A DNA stretch of 64,000 nucleotides, from assembly GCF_008973825.1 (NCBI RefSeq), contig NZ_WCHR01000005.1, forward strand, positions 124,001-188,000. Direction: 5' to 3'. Positions 7,714-16,341 of this stretch are shown in pieces. Position numbers and translations under genes: made by a program. This DNA comes from Gemmobacter serpentinus (GTDB lineage: Bacteria > Pseudomonadota > Alphaproteobacteria > Rhodobacterales > Rhodobacteraceae). Within the stretch, counting starts at the first letter, position 1. Every line of letters starts with the position of its first letter. The notes under the pieces were generated by a model, which ran no database searches, was not told the DNA's origin, and saw only the letters and a program-made list of their open reading frames with translations.

Positions 7714-10162
7714 GGCCGCGCTGCCTTTGCACCGCCCAAAGCACGCGCTCGGCGGTCGCGGGCGCATCCAGCGCCGGATAGACCGACCCGTCGCCGCAAG
7801 CCGCCACCGCATCCGACAAGGCCATCAGCGCCGAGATCCCCAGCATGAAAGGTGGCTCGCCCACGGCCTTGGATTTGCCAACGCTGTCTTCACGATTGGC
7901 GCGGTTCCACAGCGCCACATTGAACACCTCGGGCCGGTCGGAACAGGCCGGGATCTTGTAGGTCGAGGGCGCATGGGTCATCAGCCGGCCCTTGCCATCC
8001 CAGACCAGCTCCTCGGTGGTCAGCCAGCCCGCGCCCTGCACATAGGCCCCCTCGACCTGACCGATATCGATGGCCGGGTTCAGGCTGCTGCCGGTATCAT
8101 GCAGGATATCGGTGCGCAGGATGCGGTTCTCGCCGGTCAGGGTGTCGATCACCACTTCGGTCACCGCCGCGCCGTAAGCGAAGTAAAGGAAGGGCCGACC
8201 CTGCCCCTTCACCCGGTCCCAGCGGATCTTGGGCGTGGCATAGAAGCCGGTCGCAGAAAGCGAGATCCGCGCCTGATAGGCCCAGGCCGCGACCTGGGCA
8301 AAGGCAAAGGCCTCGCCCGCGACCTTCACCACACCGTCTTCAAAGCGGACACTTTCAGCCGCAACCCCATGCTTTTCGGCCAGAAAATCGGCGATCCGCC
8401 CCCGGATTGTCAGGCAGGCGGCTTGCGCCGCCATCCCGTTCAGGTCCGAGCCCGACGAGGCGGCGGTGGCGGAAGTATTCGGCACCTTGGCCGTATCGGT
8501 CGCGGTGATCTTCACCGCCGAAACATCGACACCAAACACGCTGGCCGCCACCTGCGCCACTTTCAGGAACAGCCCCTGCCCCATCTCGGTGCCGCCATGG
8601 TTCAACCGGATGGAGCCATCCTGATAGACATGCACCAGAGCACCCGCCTGATTGAGCCATGTCAGCGTGAAGGAAATCCCGAACTTCACCGGCGTCAGGG
8701 CAATTCCGCGCTTGAGGATGGGCGACCCCGCATTCCAGCGTGCGATCTCTGCCCGCCGCGCCGTGTAATCGGAACTGGCCTCCAGATCATCCAGCAGCGC
8801 GCGCAGAATGAAATCCTCGACCGGCATACCGTAATGCGTGGTCTGCACCAATGCCTTCGGCGAATGCGGCCCGCCATAGCGATGCCCGGTGCCGGGGTTC
8901 TCCGCCCGGATCCCGCCCATTCTCACCTGTTTGAAAATATCCTCGGGGGGGGTGCCGGGGGCACCATGGGGGGCAGACAGCCTCCCTTCTGCCGTGCTTG
9001 CCCCCGCAACGCCCTCCGCCATTTCCGCATAGAAATTGCGCCGCCGCACGGTGACCGGATCCAGCTTCAGCACATGGGCCACATGATCGACCACCCGCTC
9101 GATCCCCACCACGCCCTGCGGGCCGCCGAAGCCACGATAAGCGGTGTTCGACTGGGTATGGGTGCGCAGGCGATGGCTCTCGATCCGCACATTTTCAAGG
9201 AAATAGGCATTGTCGGCATGAAGCATGGCACGGTCGGCCACCGGCAGGCTCAGATCCTGCGCCCAGCCGCAGCGCAACAGGTGCTGGAACTCCACCCCCA
9301 GAATGCGGCCGGTGGTATCAAAGCCCGCGCGGTAGCGGATCTTCAGGTCATGGCGCTTGCCGGTGATGACCATGTCATCATCCCGGTCATAGCGCATCTT
9401 GCAGGGGCGCCCCAGATCATGCGCCGCCATGGCGCAGGCGATGGCCAGATGGTTGCCCTGACTTTCCTTGCCGCCAAAGCCGCCGCCCATGCGCCGGGTC
9501 TCCACCCGCACCGCGCTCATCGGCAGATGCAGGGCATGGGCCACCTTGTGCTGGATCTCGGTCGGATGCTGGGTCGAGGCATAGATGACCATGTCGCCGC
9601 CTTCCTGCGGCAATGCGGCAGCAATCTGGCCTTCCAGATAGAAATGTTCCTGCCCGCCCACGTCGAAATCGGCCTCGATCACATGCGGTGCGGCCGCAAT
9701 CGCCGCCGCCGCATCGCCACGCGACCAGATCACCGGGCCCTGTTCAAACCGGCTATTGGCGGCCAGTGCGGCCTCCACCGTCAGCAGCGCCGGACGTTCG
9801 TCGTAGCTGATCTTGCCCAGACGCGCGGCCTTGCGCGCGGCCAGATGGCTGTCAGCCACGACCAGAAACACCGGCTGGCCCAGAAAATGCACTTCGCCGG
9901 TTGCCAGCAGCGGCTCGTCCCCCAGCGAGGGCGAGCAATCCGGCATCTCGTGCCAGTCACCATGGGCATAGACCGCAACCACGCCGGGGGCGGCCCGCAC
10001 CGCAGACAGATCCATGGCGGTGATCGCGCCATGGGCGCAGGTCGAGAGACCAAAGGCCAGATGCAGCGCATCGCCCGGCAGCGGTATATCATCGGTATAG
10101 CGCGCCTGCCCTGTCACATGCAGGGGGGCCGCGTCATGCGGGATGGATTTGCCAATGCTCAT
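7706..10162 (-). CDS. xdhB: Xanthine dehydrogenase molybdenum-binding subunit XdhB
   Basis: This is the large subunit of bacterial xanthine dehydrogenase (hypoxanthine to xanthine to urate), holding the Mo-pterin site. Visible family motifs are [10 protein letters not shown] at the N-terminus, [23 protein letters not shown] and [12 protein letters not shown]. At 818 residues it is about 40 longer than the Rhodobacter capsulatus protein as I remember it (about 777). The excess lies between RRRNFYAEM and [12 protein letters not shown], where codons about 393-413 are made of the palindromic repeat (copy B), adding the stretch around [13 protein letters not shown]. It overlaps xdhA by 4 bp and xdhC by 8 bp. 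The frame is intact, so the enzyme is probably functional. Confidence 0.94.
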   Translation of the reverse strand: MSIGKSIPHDAAPLHVTGQARYTDDIPLPGDALHLAFGLSTCAHGAITAMDLSAVRAAPGVVAVYAHGDWHEMPDCSPSLGDEPLLATGEVHFLGQPVFLVVADSHLAARKAARLGKISYDERPALLTVEAALAANSRFEQGPVIWSRGDAAAAIAAAPHVIEADFDVGGQEHFYLEGQIAAALPQEGGDMVIYASTQHPTEIQHKVAHALHLPMSAVRVETRRMGGGFGGKESQGNHLAIACAMAAHDLGRPCKMRYDRDDDMVITGKRHDLKIRYRAGFDTTGRILGVEFQHLLRCGWAQDLSLPVADRAMLHADNAYFLENVRIESHRLRTHTQSNTAYRGFGGPQGVVGIERVVDHVAHVLKLDPVTVRRRNFYAEMAEGVAGASTAEGRLSAPHGAPGTPPEDIFKQVRMGGIRAENPGTGHRYGGPHSPKALVQTTHYGMPVEDFILRALLDDLEASSDYTARRAEIARWNAGSPILKRGIALTPVKFGISFTLTWLNQAGALVHVYQDGSIRLNHGGTEMGQGLFLKVAQVAASVFGVDVSAVKITATDTAKVPNTSATAASSGSDLNGMAAQAACLTIRGRIADFLAEKHGVAAESVRFEDGVVKVAGEAFAFAQVAAWAYQARISLSATGFYATPKIRWDRVKGQGRPFLYFAYGAAVTEVVIDTLTGENRILRTDILHDTGSSLNPAIDIGQVEGAYVQGAGWLTTEELVWDGKGRLMTHAPSTYKIPACSDRPEVFNVALWNRANREDSVGKSKAVGEPPFMLGISALMALSDAVAACGDGSVYPALDAPATAERVLWAVQRQRGHV
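8924..8986 (+). repeat. Palindromic repeat, copy B, in frame inside xdhB
   Basis: CACCTGTTTGAAAATATCCT, a G-run, and GGGGGGCAGACAGCCTCCC are arranged as in copy A. The gene is on the opposite strand, so XdhB reads the repeat antisense, giving the peptide around [19 protein letters not shown]. The reading frame is preserved. Confidence 0.82.
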
Positions 10163-11646
10163 GCCCGCATCCCCAGAACCGAGACCACATCGCCGGATGC
10201 CTCATGGAAATAGCGCAGCGCCAGATTGCCCGCAGCCTCCAGCCGGTAGGCGGCAGAGGCGCGCATATCACTCATCGGCTGGAAATCCTGCGCGGCGGCG
10301 GCCTTGGCGGCGCGGAAGCTGGCTTCGGTGAAGGGCTGGCCTTCCAGCGCAGCCTCCATCGCGCTTGCCCGTTTCGGGATGCCCGCCATGCCACCAAAGG
10401 CGATGCGGGCGCGCGTGATCCGCCCCCCTGCGATCCGGTCGCCCGCAACTTCGATATTGAAGGCACCGAGCACGGCCGAAATATCCTGATCGAAGCGTTT
10501 CGACAGTTTCCAGACCCGCAGGCCGGGGGCGCTGGCCGGAATGGTCACAGCTTCCACGAACTCGCCGGGCAGACGGTCCTGCTTGCGGTATTCGATAAAG
10601 AAATCCTCCAGCGCGATCTCGCGCCGGGCATCGCCCCTGCGCAGATGCAACCGCGCGCCCAGCGCGATCAGCGCGGGCGGTCCATCGCCAATGGGCGAGC
10701 CATTGGCGATATTGCCGCCGATGGTCGCGGCATTGCGCACCTGTTCCGAGGCATAGCGGGTCAGCATCTCTGCGAGTGCCGGATGCGGACCCGTCATGGC
10801 GGCGCGCAGATCGGTCAGGGTGACACCCGCGCCGATGCGGATCACATCGCCTGTGGTCTCGATCCGTTGCAGATCACGAATACCATTCAGGAAGGCCAGT
10901 TTTGGCAGGGGTCGCAGCTGTTTGGTGACCCAAAGCCCCACATCGGTCGCCCCCGCGACCAGCGTGGCATCGGGATTGGCCGCATACCATGCGGCCAGCT
11001 GGTCAGCGGTTTCGGGGCGGTAGGCATTGGGGGCGATGGCCGGGGAAGCGATGGCCGGGGAAGCGATGGATTGCGGGCCAGCGTCGCCGGGGGCTGTCTG
11101 CCCCCCATCTCCTGCGGAGATGTCCCCCGAGGATATTTTTGAACAGATGAAATCGGGATCGTCCCGCATCCAGTCCGGCACGGGCTGGAGGGCGGCGGCC
11201 TCGGCCGCGCGGATGATCGGGGCATAGCCGGTGCAGCGGCACAGGTTGCCGGCCAGCACCACGTCATGATCGTGGCGCCCTTGCAGATGGCCGACCGCCA
11301 TCGAGGCGATAAAGCCCGGCGTGCAGAAACCGCATTGGCTGCCATGGCAATCGACCATGGCCTGCTGCACCGGATGCATCTGGCCTTCCGGGCCAGAAAT
11401 GCCCTCAATGCTGCGCACCGATTTGCCATGCAGTTGCGGCAGGAACAGGATGCAGGAATTCAGCGCCCGCGATCCGGTCTCGTCACTGACAATCACCGTG
11501 CAGGCACCACAATCGCCCTCGTTGCAGCCTTCCTTGGTGCCGGTCAGATGGCGGTCTTCGCGCAGATATTGCAAAAGCGTGCGCGTGGGATCCACCCCGG
11601 TCAGGCGCACGGGCGTTCCATTCAGCAGAAACGCGAGGTCTGTCAT
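10159..11646 (-). CDS. xdhA: Xanthine dehydrogenase FeS/FAD subunit XdhA
   Basis: This 495-residue small subunit carries electrons from the Mo site to NAD+. In order: a plant-type [2Fe-2S] domain ([11 protein letters not shown], then Cys in LNSCILF), a helical [2Fe-2S] domain (CGFCTPG and NLCRCTGY), an FAD-binding domain ([26 protein letters not shown]) and the CODH-type C-terminal domain. The start at 11646 gives the canonical N-terminus [15 protein letters not shown] behind AGGA. The protein is some 30 residues longer than the R. capsulatus homologue as I recall it (about 462). The excess falls in the linker between the second FeS domain and the FAD domain, where codons about 166-187 are palindromic repeat (copy C), followed by a short IASPA repeat. 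It is first in the operon. Confidence 0.94.
   Translation of the reverse strand: MTDLAFLLNGTPVRLTGVDPTRTLLQYLREDRHLTGTKEGCNEGDCGACTVIVSDETGSRALNSCILFLPQLHGKSVRSIEGISGPEGQMHPVQQAMVDCHGSQCGFCTPGFIASMAVGHLQGRHDHDVVLAGNLCRCTGYAPIIRAAEAAALQPVPDWMRDDPDFICSKISSGDISAGDGGQTAPGDAGPQSIASPAIASPAIAPNAYRPETADQLAAWYAANPDATLVAGATDVGLWVTKQLRPLPKLAFLNGIRDLQRIETTGDVIRIGAGVTLTDLRAAMTGPHPALAEMLTRYASEQVRNAATIGGNIANGSPIGDGPPALIALGARLHLRRGDARREIALEDFFIEYRKQDRLPGEFVEAVTIPASAPGLRVWKLSKRFDQDISAVLGAFNIEVAGDRIAGGRITRARIAFGGMAGIPKRASAMEAALEGQPFTEASFRAAKAAAAQDFQPMSDMRASAAYRLEAAGNLALRYFHEASGDVVSVLGMRA
11033..11069. repeat. 15-bp tandem repeat in xdhA linker
   Basis: The 15-bp unit GCGATGGCCGGGGAA occurs twice perfectly, plus 7 bp of a third copy. 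On the coding strand it gives the peptide repeat [10 protein letters not shown] in the XdhA interdomain linker, next to the palindromic repeat. Confidence 0.85.
11089..11150 (-). repeat. Palindromic repeat, copy C, in frame inside xdhA
   Basis: On the minus strand this reads CATCTGTTCAAAAATATCCT, CGGGGGA, a short internal palindrome, then GGGGGGCAGACAGCCCCC. It matches copies A and B. Here it has the same orientation as the gene and encodes part of [20 protein letters not shown]. Copy B in xdhB is in the opposite orientation, so two different frames of the element are tolerated. Confidence 0.82.
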
Positions 11647-11900
11647 AAATCGTCCTGCCGCGTTACCTACTGGCCTTGGTGGCCCCCCCCGATGCGGCGT
11701 AGGAGGAAGCGGCCTTGATCCCTGTTCGTGCAGCAGACGCGCGCAAGGGCCGTCATGCAAGCATTACCTTTCTGGAAAACCCGAAAAGACCTGTCCGAAT
11801 TGCCGCATAATATGGCAGATGTGCAGAAACTGCTCAGGCGCTGCATGGGCCGGTGGCCGGTTTGAGTCGCGCGCCTTGCATATTTTGATGCCCTGGCCCT

Positions 11901-12527
11901 TTGAGCAAACCACATTTGGCGCACCCCCCTGATCCTTGGTATCTGGCCTATCTTGCATTGCCGTGCTGGAAACGCATCCCGCTTATGATCGTAACTTTGT
12001 GGCTTTTCGCGGGATCGATCTCCAGTTTCTGGATGCTTGTCTTCGCCGATGCCTACCTTCCCTCACCAGACTGGGTCGAAAAGGTGCGACCGTACGCACA
12101 TGGCCTTGCCACCCTGTTCTCGGTCGCGTGGGTCTGGCACATACCTATCATGGTCGACCTTGATCGCCATCTCCCGCCCCACAAGCGACCTGATTGGTTT
12201 CAGTATGCGGTCTATCTGTTCTTCGGTCCTGTCATGGCCAACTTTATCAGGCTACAGGTTGTGAATTTTGCAGGCCCCGCAGCCCTCGGATTTTCCTTTG
12301 GCAACCGGATGTGGCAAGAACATACCGTGGTCAGCGCGAGCCTCCGCACAAAGGGCAAATGCCCTCGCTTTCTCAGCGTTGAAGGCAGGGCTCAAGGCTA
12401 CGACACATGCCGTATGCCGATTGAGATCAACCGCCAGCTCAAACCCGGGCAGCGGGTGGAATTCACAGGCAGAGGCACCAGCATGGGGATGTTCATTGAC
12501 GGCGTGCGAATGCTGCAACAGCCGTGA
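11901..12527 (+). CDS. Hypothetical membrane protein, unrecognised
   Basis: This open frame of up to 208 residues has no homologue I recognise. The long version begins at a TTG (11901); the first in-frame ATG is at 11985, and neither has a convincing ribosome-binding site. Two or three hydrophobic segments lie in the first half (IVTLWLFAGSISSFWMLVFA, then ATLFSVAWVWHIPIMV and QYAVYLFFGPVMANFIRL). The C-terminal half is polar, with cysteines in GKCPRF and YDTC and a compact domain-like sequence to the end. Base composition is visibly lower in G+C than its neighbours. It is divergent from xdhA and co-directional with dnaE. Confidence 0.6.
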   Translation: MSKPHLAHPPDPWYLAYLALPCWKRIPLMIVTLWLFAGSISSFWMLVFADAYLPSPDWVEKVRPYAHGLATLFSVAWVWHIPIMVDLDRHLPPHKRPDWFQYAVYLFFGPVMANFIRLQVVNFAGPAALGFSFGNRMWQEHTVVSASLRTKGKCPRFLSVEGRAQGYDTCRMPIEINRQLKPGQRVEFTGRGTSMGMFIDGVRMLQQP

Positions 12528-12752
12528 TGCAGCGTTCCCCGCGCGCGCGATAGAATCGCGGCGCGCGCTCCATCATTGGGTCACCACAACCGCTTTCATC
12601 GCGCGCGAGGTGGAATAGATATGATCGTGCTGGATCGCTTCCGCCAGCATCGGGAGCTTTCGCTGCCCCATGCGATGGATACGGTTTCGATTCGGGATAG
12701 GTGCCTGTTCCCTGGGCTTTCCCCGCCTCCGGGCGATTGATACTCTGCCCCC

Positions 12753-15700
12753 ATGTCAGAACCCGTTCGATTCATCCACCTGCGCGTCCATACCGAATAT
12801 TCGCTGCTGGAAGGCGCGGTGCCGGTGAAAAAGCTGGTCGGGCTCTGCGCCGCCCAGAACATGCCGGCAGTCGCCTTGACCGACAGCAACGCGATGTTTG
12901 CAGCGCTTGAATTTTCCTCCATCGCCGCAGGGGCCGGGGTGCAGCCGATTGTCGGCTGCCAGATGGCGCTGATGCATGATCCGGCGCGGCCGGGCGAAAA
13001 GCCGCGAAGCCCCGCCCCGCTTGTGCTGCTAGCGCAATCAGAGGCGGGCTATCTGAACCTGATGGCGCTTTCGACCTGTCTTTACATCGAAAAATCCGGC
13101 CAGATCCCGCATCTGACGCTGGAGGATCTGGCGGCGCATTCAGAGGGGCTGATCTGCCTGACCGGCGGTGCAGAAGGCCCGGTGGGCAAGTTCCTGCAAA
13201 CCGGCAACCGCGCCCGCGCCGAGGCGCTGGTGGATGCGCTGGCCGCGATCTTCCCCGACCGGCTTTACATCGAGCTGCAGCGCCATCCCGGCGAGGGCGG
13301 CCGGTTGATGGAGGCCGAGGCCCTGTCGGAGCGCGGCTTTATCGAGATCGCCTATGATCGCGGCCTGCCGCTCGTTGCGACCAATGACGTCTACTTCCCG
13401 AAAGCCGATATGTATGAGGCGCATGATGCCCTCATCTGCATCTCCGAGGGGGCCTATGTCGATCAGGCCGAACCGCGCCGGCGGCTGACGCCGCAGCACT
13501 ATTTCAAATCCGAAGCGGAAATGTGCGCCCTGTTCGCCGATCTGCCCGAGGCGCTGGAAAATACCGTCGAGATCGCGAAACGCTGCGCCTACAAGGTGCC
13601 GAAGATCGCGCCGCTGCTGCCAAAATTCGCCGATAACGAGGTCGAGGCGCTGCGCCAGCAAAGCTGGGACGGATTGCGCGCCCGGCTTGCGGTGATCCCC
13701 CACGCGGCCCCGGTCGAGGAATACGAGGCCCGGCTGACCTTCGAGCTGGATATCATCGAGCGGATGAAATTCCCCGGCTACTTCCTGATCGTGGCCGATT
13801 TCATCAAATGGGCCAAGGCGCATGACATTCCGGTGGGACCGGGGCGCGGCTCGGGTGCAGGCAGCCTTGTCGCCTATGCGCTGACCATCACCGATCTGGA
13901 TCCGCTGCGCTATGCCTTGCTGTTTGAGCGATTCCTCAACCCCGAACGGGTGTCGATGCCTGACTTCGACATCGACTTTTGCATGGATCGCCGCGAAGAG
14001 GTGATCCGCTATGTGCAAGACCGCTACGGCCGCGACAAGGTGGGGCAGATCATCACCTTCGGTGCGCTGCTGTCCAAGGCCGCGGTGCGGGACGTGGGGC
14101 GCGTCTTGCAGATGCCCTATGGCCAGGTGGACCGCCTGTCGAAGATGATCCCGGTCGAAGGGGTCAAGCCGGTCTCGATCCAGAAGGCGCTGATCGACGA
14201 GCCGCGCCTGCGCGACGCCGCCAAGGCCGAAGAGGTGGTCGACCGCCTGCTGAAATACGGGATGCAGATCGAGGGGCTCTTGCGCAACGCCTCCACCCAT
14301 GCCGCAGGCGTGGTGATCGGCGATCGGCCGCTGGACCGGCTGGTGCCGCTGTATCAAGACCCGCGCTCTGACATGCCTGCGACCCAGTTCAACATGAAAT
14401 GGGTCGAGGCGGCGGGGCTGGTGAAGTTCGACTTTCTGGGTCTGAAAACGCTGACGGTGATCCAGAACGCGATTGATCTGATCCGGGGCACGGGACGGCA
14501 ATTGCATGAAAGCGCCGATGGCCGCACGCTCTATGAGCCAAAGCCGGGGGCCGAGAATGACATCGGCCATATCCCGCTGGACGACAAGGCCAGCTATGAC
14601 CTTTATTCGCAGGCCAAGACGGTCGCGGTGTTCCAGGTGGAAAGCTCCGGCATGATGGATGCGCTGCGGCGCATGAAACCCACCTGCATCGAGGATATCG
14701 TGGCGCTGGTGGCGCTGTATCGTCCCGGCCCGATGGAGAATATCCCGGTCTATTGCGAGGTGAAGCACGGGCTGCGGCCGCTGGAAAGCCTGCATCCCAC
14801 GATTGACCCCATTCTGGCCGAGACCCAAGGCATCATCGTCTATCAGGAACAGGTGATGCAGATCGCGCAGGTCATGGCGGGTTACAGCCTTGGCGGTGCC
14901 GACCTCTTGCGCCGCGCCATGGGCAAGAAGATCGCCGAGGAAATGGCGAAGGAACGCCCGAAGTTCATCGACGGTGCCAAGGCCACCCACAATATCGATG
15001 CCAAGAAAGCCGGTGAGGTCTTCGACCTGCTGGAGAAATTCGCCAATTACGGCTTCAACAAATCCCACGCCGCCGCCTATGCGGTGGTCAGCTATCAAAC
15101 CGCATGGTTGAAGGCCAATCACCCCGTCGAATTCATGGCGGGCGTGATGAATTGCGATATCCATCTGACCGACAAGCTCGCGGTCTATAAACGCGAGCTG
15201 GACAAGCTGGAGATCCCGGTTGTGCCGCCCTGCGTGAACCGCAGCCTTGCCACCTTCAGCGTGAAGGATGGCAAGGTCGTCTATGCGCTTGGGGCATTGA
15301 AGAATGTCGGCGTCGAGGCAATGCGGATGATCGTCGAGGCGCGTGGGGCCAAGCCCTTTGCCACCCTGTTCGACATGGCGCGCCGGGTCGACCTGAAACG
15401 CGTCGGCAAGCGCCCATTGGAGATGCTGGCGCGGGCCGGGGCCTTTGACATGCTGGACGGCAACCGCGCCCGCGTCTTCGAGGGGCTGGACGGGCTGGTC
15501 GCCTATTCGGCGGCGGTGCATGAGGCCAAGGCCTCCAATCAGGTGTCGCTGTTTGGCGAGGCCGGATCGGATATCCCCGAGCCTCGGCTGCGGGGGCGCG
15601 ATGACTGGCTGCCGGTGGAACGGCTGTCGCAGGAGCATCAGGCGATCGGTTTCTATCTGTCCGGTCATCCGCTGGATGATTACATGGTGCCCCTGAAGCG

Positions 15701-16244
15701 CAAGAAGGTGATGACTCTGGCCGAGTTGACGCTGGCCTGCGAGCGCGGCCCGCAGGTCGCAAAGCTCGCCGGATCGGTCAGTTCCCGGCAGGAGCGCAAA
15801 TCGGCCAAGGGCAACCGTTTTGCCTTTGTGCAACTTTCTGACCCGACCGGCCTTTATGAAGTCACGGTATTCTCTGACACTTTGGAACAATGCCGCGATC
15901 AGCTGGAGCCGGGCAAGAATGTGGTCCTGACCGTCGAGGCCAACCTTGAGGGCGAGACGCTGAAGCTGCTGGCGCGCGGGGCCTCGGCCATCGATACCGT
16001 GGCGGCCGAGGCGGGCGGATCGAACCTGCGTATTCATCTGGACCGGGCCGAAGCGGTGGCCTCGGTCGCCGCACTGTTCGCGCGGGTGGAGGCCGGACGC
16101 CAGCGCGGCCAGATCACTTTCACCGTGGCCGATGATCAGGGCCGCGAGATCGACCTGACCCTGCCGGACCCCTACCCCGTCACGCCGCAGATCAAGGGCG
16201 CGATCAAGGCGATGCAGGGTGTGGTCATGGTCGAAGAGGTCTGA
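12753..16244 (+). CDS. dnaE: DNA polymerase III subunit alpha
   Basis: This is the 1163-residue replicative polymerase, the usual DnaE length. The N-terminal PHP domain starts with RFIHLRVHTEYSLLEGAVP. The Pol3 core has GPGRGSGAGSLVAYAL and the catalytic acidic motif PDFDIDF near residue 404. AYAVVSYQTAWLKANHP marks the end of the polymerase region. A helix-hairpin-helix region (RVGKRPLEMLARAGAFD) and an OB-fold domain (VAKLAGSVSSRQERKS) follow, then a C-terminal tau-binding-type region. The start at 12753 is the first ATG giving a canonical N-terminus. It appears monocistronic; the 97 bp after it hold no clear terminator. Confidence 0.98.
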   Translation: MSEPVRFIHLRVHTEYSLLEGAVPVKKLVGLCAAQNMPAVALTDSNAMFAALEFSSIAAGAGVQPIVGCQMALMHDPARPGEKPRSPAPLVLLAQSEAGYLNLMALSTCLYIEKSGQIPHLTLEDLAAHSEGLICLTGGAEGPVGKFLQTGNRARAEALVDALAAIFPDRLYIELQRHPGEGGRLMEAEALSERGFIEIAYDRGLPLVATNDVYFPKADMYEAHDALICISEGAYVDQAEPRRRLTPQHYFKSEAEMCALFADLPEALENTVEIAKRCAYKVPKIAPLLPKFADNEVEALRQQSWDGLRARLAVIPHAAPVEEYEARLTFELDIIERMKFPGYFLIVADFIKWAKAHDIPVGPGRGSGAGSLVAYALTITDLDPLRYALLFERFLNPERVSMPDFDIDFCMDRREEVIRYVQDRYGRDKVGQIITFGALLSKAAVRDVGRVLQMPYGQVDRLSKMIPVEGVKPVSIQKALIDEPRLRDAAKAEEVVDRLLKYGMQIEGLLRNASTHAAGVVIGDRPLDRLVPLYQDPRSDMPATQFNMKWVEAAGLVKFDFLGLKTLTVIQNAIDLIRGTGRQLHESADGRTLYEPKPGAENDIGHIPLDDKASYDLYSQAKTVAVFQVESSGMMDALRRMKPTCIEDIVALVALYRPGPMENIPVYCEVKHGLRPLESLHPTIDPILAETQGIIVYQEQVMQIAQVMAGYSLGGADLLRRAMGKKIAEEMAKERPKFIDGAKATHNIDAKKAGEVFDLLEKFANYGFNKSHAAAYAVVSYQTAWLKANHPVEFMAGVMNCDIHLTDKLAVYKRELDKLEIPVVPPCVNRSLATFSVKDGKVVYALGALKNVGVEAMRMIVEARGAKPFATLFDMARRVDLKRVGKRPLEMLARAGAFDMLDGNRARVFEGLDGLVAYSAAVHEAKASNQVSLFGEAGSDIPEPRLRGRDDWLPVERLSQEHQAIGFYLSGHPLDDYMVPLKRKKVMTLAELTLACERGPQVAKLAGSVSSRQERKSAKGNRFAFVQLSDPTGLYEVTVFSDTLEQCRDQLEPGKNVVLTVEANLEGETLKLLARGASAIDTVAAEAGGSNLRIHLDRAEAVASVAALFARVEAGRQRGQITFTVADDQGREIDLTLPDPYPVTPQIKGAIKAMQGVVMVEEV

Positions 16245-16341
16245 CACCCGGCGCAGGCTTTGCCGCAGCAGGTGGGATGGATCATCCCGGTGCTGAAGGG
16301 GCCGCGCGTGCCGCAAACCGGGCTGATGGCACCGCGGCGGA

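Noticed and set aside
8940-8990. A frameshift or assembly error in xdhB caused by the long G-run.
   Set aside because: The frame is open and the conserved sequence on both sides is in the same frame, and the run matches an independent repeat copy elsewhere.
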